Positions 5,952-10,675 of a stretch of 10,675 nucleotides of DNA are shown here, one piece after another (the first letter of the stretch is position 1; every line of letters begins with the position of its first letter). Position numbers and translations under genes: made by a program. A model generated the notes under the pieces. It did not search any database, was not told the DNA's origin, and saw nothing but the letters and a program-made list of their open reading frames with translations. The DNA is from Armatimonadota bacterium (GTDB lineage Bacteria > Armatimonadota > Armatimonadia > Armatimonadales > Armatimonadaceae), in contig JAURHZ010000060.1 in the NCBI GenBank assembly GCA_030833025.1, positions 1-10,675 on the forward strand, given 5' to 3'.

Positions 5952-6864
5952 GCTTTGGGCTCCCTTCGACATCTAGGAACACGCGGATTGGCTGCCAGGT
6001 TCCACGCGGTGTTGCTTTCAGTAGCGCGACAATGTCGCCCGAAGGTCCTACCCCGAGTGCGTGTGGAGCATCATCACCGGCAACAACAGGAGAACATGCA
6101 CTAGCATCCAAATAGTTCGCACCAAGCTCACGGCCGAACGAAAGTGCCGTCAGAGCAGCATCGTCGCATGCAAGACGGGGCCACTCAGGGAGAAGATCTG
6201 CCATCGGGCGCAAATGTGCTTCGGTCGCCTGTTCAGGTGGAACACAGCCATCCGCGGTATGCGGGCCAACCTGTATCCGGCGAAGCGTGGCCATATGCGC
6301 CGGGAGCCCAACAGCCGCGCCAATATCAACGCATAGAGTACGAATGTACGTTCCCGTTCCGCAGCTAATCGTCAAGCCACATGTGGCGACATCGCCGGGG
6401 GTGAAGTCATCTTGCTTAATGTCAAAAATGTGAATCGTCTTTGCGGCGCGCTCAACGGTAATTCCTTTGCGTGCAAGGTCATAGAGGCGCTGACCATTAT
6501 GGTGAACCGCGGAGACCATCGGGGGAATCTGTTCGATATCTCCCATAAACCTTGGCAGAACAGCGGCGATCGATTCAGCCGTCAATCCGGCCGCGGATTC
6601 GCGCGCGGTCTCGATTCCGCTGGCATCCTCGGTGGTTGTGGCGATGCCAAATGCAGCGCTGGCGATATAAATTTTTGGTTCGGTCTGAACATACGGGAGG
6701 AGGCGCGTAGCACTTCCGACCGCGACTAAGAGAACTCCCGTTGCATCAGGGTCAAGGGTTCCCGCATGGCCGACGCGTTTGGTACGAAAGGACTTTCGGA
6801 TGTAGCCGACCACATCGTGAGAGGTCCATCCGGCAGGTTTATCGATACTTAGAAATCCATCCAT
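5944..6864 (-). CDS. truB: tRNA pseudouridine(55) synthase TruB
   Basis: Isomerises U55 in the T-loop of tRNAs. From the ATG at 6864 the protein has 306 residues and opens with the family's canonical MDGFLSIDKPAGWTSHDVV. The catalytic Asp38 lies in GHAGTLDPDATGVL (32-45). Other family motifs are QIPPMVSAVHHNGQRLYDLARKG (starting near 112; typical of the substrate-binding loop) and GTGTYIRTL (169-177). The roughly 80 C-terminal residues correspond to the variable PUA-like tail. In-frame ATGs at 6888 and 6933 would add a non-conserved extension; none of the three has a convincing ribosome-binding site, so the start is set by family alignment. It is the first gene of the minus-strand series, divergent from the DUF92 gene and overlapping ribF by 8 nt, a pairing common in bacteria. 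Confidence 0.95.
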   Translation of the reverse strand: MDGFLSIDKPAGWTSHDVVGYIRKSFRTKRVGHAGTLDPDATGVLLVAVGSATRLLPYVQTEPKIYIASAAFGIATTTEDASGIETARESAAGLTAESIAAVLPRFMGDIEQIPPMVSAVHHNGQRLYDLARKGITVERAAKTIHIFDIKQDDFTPGDVATCGLTISCGTGTYIRTLCVDIGAAVGLPAHMATLRRIQVGPHTADGCVPPEQATEAHLRPMADLLPEWPRLACDDAALTALSFGRELGANYLDASACSPVVAGDDAPHALGVGPSGDIVALLKATPRGTWQPIRVFLDVEGSPKRG

Positions 6865-7009
6865 CCAGCGAAAGGTGATACCACGCATCCGGGCGCTTTG
6901 CGCAGTCACAATGTTGCCGGCAGCGAAAGACATACCAACATTGATTTTTGGGCATCATAATAGTGCTCTGCAGCTGCAGGCTTCTGCACCCACTGCAGGC
7001 GTAACAAAC
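6865..7009. promoter_or_regulatory. Divergent intergenic region with CTGCAG repeats and candidate promoters
   Basis: This 145-nt stretch separates the divergent truB and DUF92 genes and should hold both promoters. A -10-like TATTAT (minus strand, 6957-6962) and CATAAT (plus strand, 6956-6961) occupy almost the same bases, but I find no well-spaced -35 for either. Next to them are a perfect 12-bp palindrome of two CTGCAG units (6968-6979), a third CTGCAG (6993-6998) and a direct repeat CTGCAGGC (6974-6981 and 6993-7000). These could form an operator. The promoter call rests mainly on gene layout. Confidence 0.4.
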
Positions 7010-7825
7010 ATGACCATCACAGCCATCGCAATTGCATTTCTACTCGCCACCGCAATCGTGTTGCCAGCCCTGAAGCTCAAGCTCCTTACACGTGATGGCG
7101 CTGTGGCCGCAGTCATTCTTGGCACGATCATCCATGCGTGTGCACCTTGGTATGGCACGCTAAGTCTTCTCTTATTCTTTGGTTCGAGCGCTTATTTGTC
7201 CCGTAACCGAAAAAAGAGTTTGCCAGCCAGTATCGTTGAAGATGTCGTCGCAAAGGGTGACAAACGGGATGCTGCACAAGTCCTCGCAAATGGCGGTGTG
7301 GCAGCGCTCTGCGCGGTGATGATTGTTGTCAGTAAGCGTAATCCAATCTGGGATGCTGCTCTGCTCGGCGCGATTGCCGCAGCGATGGCAGATACATGGT
7401 CAACCGAAATAGGCCGAACATACGGAACAAACCCGGTGGACTGGTTTACGCGCAAACCGGTGATGCCGGGAACAAGCGGCGGTATCACGATGGCTGGTAT
7501 TTATGGTTCGTTTGGCGGTGCGATTACGCTTGCGGTCATCGGCTGGATGTCCATCACAAACTGGCAAGTCGCAAGCCCAGTCTCCTTTGCGGTCATTTTC
7601 GGTGGGATATTGGGTGCGACAGCGGACACGATGCTGGGATCGACGATGCAGGAGCTTCGCAGGTGTGCGATCTGTTCAACGACGACAGAAAAGGTCTACC
7701 ACTGTGGAAAGCGCACCCGGATGTATCGAGGCATTAAGGGCTTCAACAACGATGTCGTGAACTTTGTGTGCTCGCTGACGGGTGCAGTCGTCGCTGGCGT
7801 GATTATCAAGTTTGTCCTAGGGTAG
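7010..7825 (+). CDS. DUF92 family integral membrane protein (possible polyprenyl-alcohol-phosphate kinase)
   Basis: A 271-residue polytopic membrane protein, with about six hydrophobic segments (residues 3-20, 30-62, 96-107, 112-127, 160-182, 190-206 and 254-270 are candidates). Family signatures are strong: KRDAAQVLANGGVAAL (85-100), AAAMADTWSTEIG (123-135), PGTSGGIT (153-160), ADTMLGSTMQ (205-214) and FNNDVVNF (245-252). A Cys cluster, C219-x2-C222-x8-H231-C232, is also typical of bacterial members and looks like a metal site. The plant member VTE6 is a phytyl-phosphate kinase, so a related isoprenoid-phosphate kinase role is an inference by homology. The frame stays open back to 6875, but that extension covers the truB start region and the intergenic repeats and is not family-like. 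ATG 7010 begins directly before the first helix; its ribosome-binding site is weak. Confidence 0.9.
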   Translation: MTITAIAIAFLLATAIVLPALKLKLLTRDGAVAAVILGTIIHACAPWYGTLSLLLFFGSSAYLSRNRKKSLPASIVEDVVAKGDKRDAAQVLANGGVAALCAVMIVVSKRNPIWDAALLGAIAAAMADTWSTEIGRTYGTNPVDWFTRKPVMPGTSGGITMAGIYGSFGGAITLAVIGWMSITNWQVASPVSFAVIFGGILGATADTMLGSTMQELRRCAICSTTTEKVYHCGKRTRMYRGIKGFNNDVVNFVCSLTGAVVAGVIIKFVLG

Positions 7826-7969
7826 TGGGCCTTCTGATACATCTATTCGCCGAATTCTCTGCGTGACGAAACCGCCCTACCCGGGGTAATTTGTACTATG
7901 CAACCAATGCGGGGAACCCCGCTACGCATCAGCCTTAGGCGCGGCCGCCTCGCTGAGGAAAAACGAGAA
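7826..7969 (+). promoter_or_regulatory. Spacer and structured leader before the DUF4097-like gene
   Basis: A 144-nt region with hairpin-forming sequences: GCGGGG-AA-CCCCGC (7909-7922) and AGGCG-CGGC-CGCCT (7937-7950). CCTTAG (7933-7938) can also pair, with one wobble, with CTGAGG (7953-7958), which contains the ribosome-binding site of ATG 7970. A -10-like TACTAT sits at 7894-7899 without a recognisable -35. If transcription starts just after it, the hairpins would lie in a 5' leader. An in-frame ATG at 7898 means part of this stretch could instead be coding. Confidence 0.35.
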
Positions 7970-8794
7970 ATGCCGTGGCTTTATCCTGCGCGCACCGTTC
8001 AATCCATTAAGCTTGCGGTGCAGGTCGGTGATATACGCCTGCAGGTTGATAATGGTGCAAAAACGCTCTCCATGAAGACCACGCGCATTGTCAAAGCGAA
8101 GCGCCGTGAGATTGCCCGCGCGCTCCTCGATGACTCACAAGAGCTTGTCGAGTTTGGCGATCGCACACTGACATTGACCGACCGGTTGCCATCGTATGCA
8201 ATTGATGCCAAAGAAGAAGCCGATGTTCGCTTGATTGTTGAGATCACCGCACCACCGGGCCTTACGATTAGCACCAGCATTATTCAGGGAGAAACAAACC
8301 TCCAGGGTGACTTTGCTTACATCACCTGCCGCGCAGAATCCGGCCCTGTCCGCCTCAAGGAACAGAAAATCCGCAAGAGTGCCGTCGTTACCGTTGGCAC
8401 AGGGAATGTTGAGATGGATGGCACCGTTGGTGATCTCACCATTTCTGTGAATAGCGGTGATATCAAATGCGATCGCATCACACTGCTCGAAGCATCTCAG
8501 TGCACTCTCCAGACACAACGCGGCAACCTAAAGGCGGTCTTCACCAAGCTTCCGAAGACGGAGCTGCTTTGTCAAAGCGGCAGCGGTGATGTAACGGTTC
8601 AGATCCCGGGAAATAGCAAAATGCTTGCAACCGTCCTTACTGCTAATGGCAAGGCACGTTGTGCATGGAATATCCCGAAGAGCAACCGCGCTCTTGGCGA
8701 TATGGGGGCCGTCTATGCAGGGATGGTCAATGGAGGCGGAACCACGGTTCAGATTCAAACTGCCGTTGGAAATGCCACATTGGACAAAACCTGA
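7970..8794 (+). CDS. DUF4097-like beta-repeat protein of unknown function
   Basis: A 274-residue protein made largely of short beta-strand repeats with a recurring turn of small residues, Gly and Asn/Asp: ESGPVRL (123), GTGNVEM (143), NSGDIKC (161), QRGNLKA (183), GSGDVTV (204) and AVGNATL (265). The spacing of about 20 residues suggests a right-handed beta-solenoid, as in DUF4097/putative-adhesin proteins. No signal peptide or membrane helix is visible, so it is probably cytoplasmic or membrane-peripheral, and the family's adhesin label should not be taken literally. I chose ATG 7970 because GAGGA lies 10 nt upstream; an in-frame ATG at 7898 would add a basic 24-residue extension encoded by hairpin-rich DNA. 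The stop is only 3 nt before the first MFS gene, so the two are probably co-translated. Confidence 0.75.
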   Translation: MPWLYPARTVQSIKLAVQVGDIRLQVDNGAKTLSMKTTRIVKAKRREIARALLDDSQELVEFGDRTLTLTDRLPSYAIDAKEEADVRLIVEITAPPGLTISTSIIQGETNLQGDFAYITCRAESGPVRLKEQKIRKSAVVTVGTGNVEMDGTVGDLTISVNSGDIKCDRITLLEASQCTLQTQRGNLKAVFTKLPKTELLCQSGSGDVTVQIPGNSKMLATVLTANGKARCAWNIPKSNRALGDMGAVYAGMVNGGGTTVQIQTAVGNATLDKT

Positions 8795-8797
8795 CGC

Positions 8798-10090
8798 ATG
8801 CTGAAACGTTTCCCAACTCCTCTCCCCGGTGTTTCGTGGGAGAAATGTATTTTTCTGGGTCTGATGATGGCGCTCATCACGGGCAGCTTTGGCATCATCC
8901 AGCCCTATACAAACCCCTACCTCCTCGCGGCGGGCCTAAGCAAGTGGGAGATAAACCTAGTTTCCGGGATTGCATTGCTTTCTGGGATGGTTGTACAGCC
9001 CCTTATTGGCCGCCTTTCGGATAAATGGGATGCACGGAAACCACTCATACTCGGATCGGCCATCGTGGCAGCAATTGCATACAGCCTCTTCCCCGTATCA
9101 AACTCTTTTACCATCCTGCTGATCCTCTCCATTTTCGGCACCAATGGCTTCACATACCTAAACACTGTGTCCGGCGTCATCATCGGACGCATAGCGGGTC
9201 CCGCTCAAAGTGGCGGAGCATACACCCGCTTTCGTGTGCTGGGAAGCATCACGTACATAATCGTCGCGGTCGTTTGTGGCAAGCTTTTGCCAAACCGCGG
9301 GATGCTGTCTGCCCCAGACCTACAACCCATTTTCATCGTCGGACCAATCATCTACATATTGATTGGTCTCCTTTCGACACGCATTCCAGATCCAAAGAAG
9401 ACGACCATTGTCCACGACATTGTGAGCAGTGATGACTCTGCATCTAGAAAACCGAATTCCGTTGTTCAGAACAGCCAGGCGATGCCAAAGCTGATTCCAA
9501 CTTTTTTATTGGCATATGCGTTTTACCAAGGTGCGCTTTACGGGGTTTCGGCTAATCTCCCGATCTACCTGACGGAGGTCCTGCACGCAAAACCATCCGA
9601 CCTTGGCGTTTTCTTTGCCTTTGGCGTGGTTACAGAAGTCTTAGTGATGTTTCAGGTTGGTAAGTTTACAGACCGCACTGGTAGGCGCCCCGCGCTCTTG
9701 CTGGCCTTCTGCCTTTTGCCACTACGTCTCATCGCATACAATTTCGCCCCCACCCCACTATGGGCTGCCGTCGTGCAATCCCTGCATGGCCTCAACTTCG
9801 GCATCGTCGGAGCGATTGCAATCGCATATATCAATGACTGTTCAGAAGAAGGCAAACGGGGAAGTGAGCAGGCGCGCCTAGCGGTTACCGCAGGCATTTC
9901 CACCGCCATCAGCATGTGGCTCTGCGGCTGGATGATGCAAAATTACGGGTTTACCGCCATGTTCTTCACGATGAGCGCGATTGCCAGCATTGGTGGGCTA
10001 ATCTTGTTCCTCTTTGTGGATGAATCACATCCATCCTTTCGCCATCGGAAAGCCATCTTGAGCAGGCAAAAGAGTCATGATGCTGGCTAA
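8798..10090 (+). CDS. Major facilitator superfamily transporter, substrate unknown
   Basis: A 430-residue, 12-helix MFS secondary transporter in the cytoplasmic membrane. Candidate helices lie at about 17-38, 52-72, 82-101, 104-124, 145-163, 178-195, 231-251, 268-287, 298-315, 320-345, 363-382 and 386-408. The loop 2-3 motif A appears as GRLSDKWDARKP (71-82), and its half-repeat counterpart as GKFTDRTGRRP (288-298), which is close to consensus. A polar loop (about 200-230) joins the two six-helix halves. The N-terminal half resembles MFS_1-like/LacY-type carriers more than drug exporters, but no substrate residues can be assigned. The start lies 3 nt after the DUF4097-like stop with a poor ribosome-binding site, suggesting translational coupling. 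It is followed by a paralogue. Confidence 0.92.
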   Translation: MLKRFPTPLPGVSWEKCIFLGLMMALITGSFGIIQPYTNPYLLAAGLSKWEINLVSGIALLSGMVVQPLIGRLSDKWDARKPLILGSAIVAAIAYSLFPVSNSFTILLILSIFGTNGFTYLNTVSGVIIGRIAGPAQSGGAYTRFRVLGSITYIIVAVVCGKLLPNRGMLSAPDLQPIFIVGPIIYILIGLLSTRIPDPKKTTIVHDIVSSDDSASRKPNSVVQNSQAMPKLIPTFLLAYAFYQGALYGVSANLPIYLTEVLHAKPSDLGVFFAFGVVTEVLVMFQVGKFTDRTGRRPALLLAFCLLPLRLIAYNFAPTPLWAAVVQSLHGLNFGIVGAIAIAYINDCSEEGKRGSEQARLAVTAGISTAISMWLCGWMMQNYGFTAMFFTMSAIASIGGLILFLFVDESHPSFRHRKAILSRQKSHDAG

Positions 10091-10675
10091 AGAAAGCATC
10101 CTTCCGGGTATCAGCTGGGCAAAGTGTATTCTCCTTAGTTTTGTGATGGCCGTAACGGTATCTGTTTACGGTCTCCTCGAGCCGTATACAGCTCCCTTTT
10201 GGAAAGCAAATGGCCTATCGACACTCGAGATAAACATCATTTCTAGCTGTGCCTTACTGACGGGACTTGGTGTCCAACCGCTGCTTGGCAAACTGTCAGA
10301 CAAATGGGATGCGCGCCGCCCCGTGATGTTTATCAGCGGGATTGCTGCCGCATCGGCGATGGCCGCATTCCCCTACGTCACGGCGCCGTGGAAGTTCTTT
10401 TTCCTCCAGGCCATCGTCCTCAATGGCTATCAATACCTAAACATCGTTGGTGGCGTGATTATCGGGCGGCTGGTCGGCCCGGATGGCAGTGGGGATGCCT
10501 ATTCTAAGCTACGTGTATACGGCAGTGTCGGCTACGTGATCGTTGCCCAGATCTCCGGCAAGCTACTTCCACAGAGCGCGCAAATGTCGGTGGCTGACCT
10601 GCGACCTGTATACATATTCGGACCGATGTTCTTCGCGCTCGTCGCGATTTTGGCATGGTTTATCCCCGATCCGCG
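10077..10675 (+). CDS. Second MFS transporter, tandem paralogue (3' truncated by window end)
   Basis: An open frame from ATG 10077 (ATG 10080 is an alternative) runs to the window edge, giving 199 complete codons, the N-terminal six-helix half of an MFS carrier. It overlaps the preceding transporter gene by 14 nt. From residue 9 it aligns to that protein without a gap to residue 199, with about 94 of 191 positions identical by hand count. Shared blocks include LPG-SW-KC, PYT-P, GLS--EIN, the motif A GKLSDKWDARRP (71-82), YLN-V-GVIIGR (120-131), GKLLP (161-165) and the helix-6 end IPDP (196-199). The tandem arose by duplication well before the present. Substrate is unknown; the pair might act on related compounds or as partners. 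The coordinate end is the window limit, not the gene end. Confidence 0.9.
   Translation, partial: MMLAKESILPGISWAKCILLSFVMAVTVSVYGLLEPYTAPFWKANGLSTLEINIISSCALLTGLGVQPLLGKLSDKWDARRPVMFISGIAAASAMAAFPYVTAPWKFFFLQAIVLNGYQYLNIVGGVIIGRLVGPDGSGDAYSKLRVYGSVGYVIVAQISGKLLPQSAQMSVADLRPVYIFGPMFFALVAILAWFIPDP

Noticed and set aside
6865..6933. N-terminal extension of TruB from ATG 6933
   Set aside because: The 23 added residues precede the canonical MDGFLSIDKPAGWTSHD start, are unlike the family, and no ribosome-binding site supports them.
7820..7882. Possible terminator after the DUF92 gene: GGGTAGTGGGC (7820-7830) can pair with GCCCTACCC (7874-7882)
   Set aside because: The loop would be over 40 nt, there is a bulge, and no U-run follows, so it does not meet the intrinsic terminator pattern.

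Overview
The window is a compact bacterial chromosomal segment of roughly 50% G+C. Ribosome-binding sites are purine-rich, ATG starts predominate with some GTG, and intergenic gaps are very short. Two proteins carry Sec signal peptides. I cannot assign a genus from sequence alone. A monofunctional hisB, an atypical his gene order and unfamiliar small membrane proteins suggest a less-studied lineage, but this is only a guess.

Left part (1-6864, minus strand). Nine genes form what looks like one long transcription unit, read right to left: truB (tRNA pseudouridine 55 synthase), ribF (FMN/FAD synthesis), a class I SAM methyltransferase, hisB, hisH, hisA, two tandem small membrane/coiled-coil proteins, and a secreted propeller-like protein. 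Neighbouring genes overlap by 4-11 nt or are separated by 11-23 nt. The unit ends at a hairpin plus U-run (665-705) whose 5' arm lies inside the last codons of the final gene. A separate exported glutathione peroxidase (53-616) follows, with its own candidate promoter nested in that terminator and a strong rho-independent terminator at 1-28.

Middle (6865-7009). This is a divergent intergenic region between truB and a DUF92 membrane protein. It carries iterated CTGCAG elements and A/T-rich -10-like sequence.

Right part (7010-10675, plus strand). It holds a DUF92-family integral membrane protein (related to the plant phytyl-phosphate kinase VTE6), then a 144-nt spacer with hairpins, then a DUF4097-like beta-repeat protein with no signal peptide. 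Two tandem MFS transporters follow; the second runs off the window end. The beta-repeat gene and both transporters are packed with a 3-nt gap and a 14-nt overlap, so they are probably co-transcribed.

The most unusual content is (i) the tandem small membrane proteins, which share an identical 23-residue block despite 14 synonymous codon differences, and (ii) the tandem MFS pair, about 49% identical without a gap over the visible part, coupled to a DUF4097-like protein. I see no CRISPR array, tRNA, rRNA, insertion sequence or phage gene.
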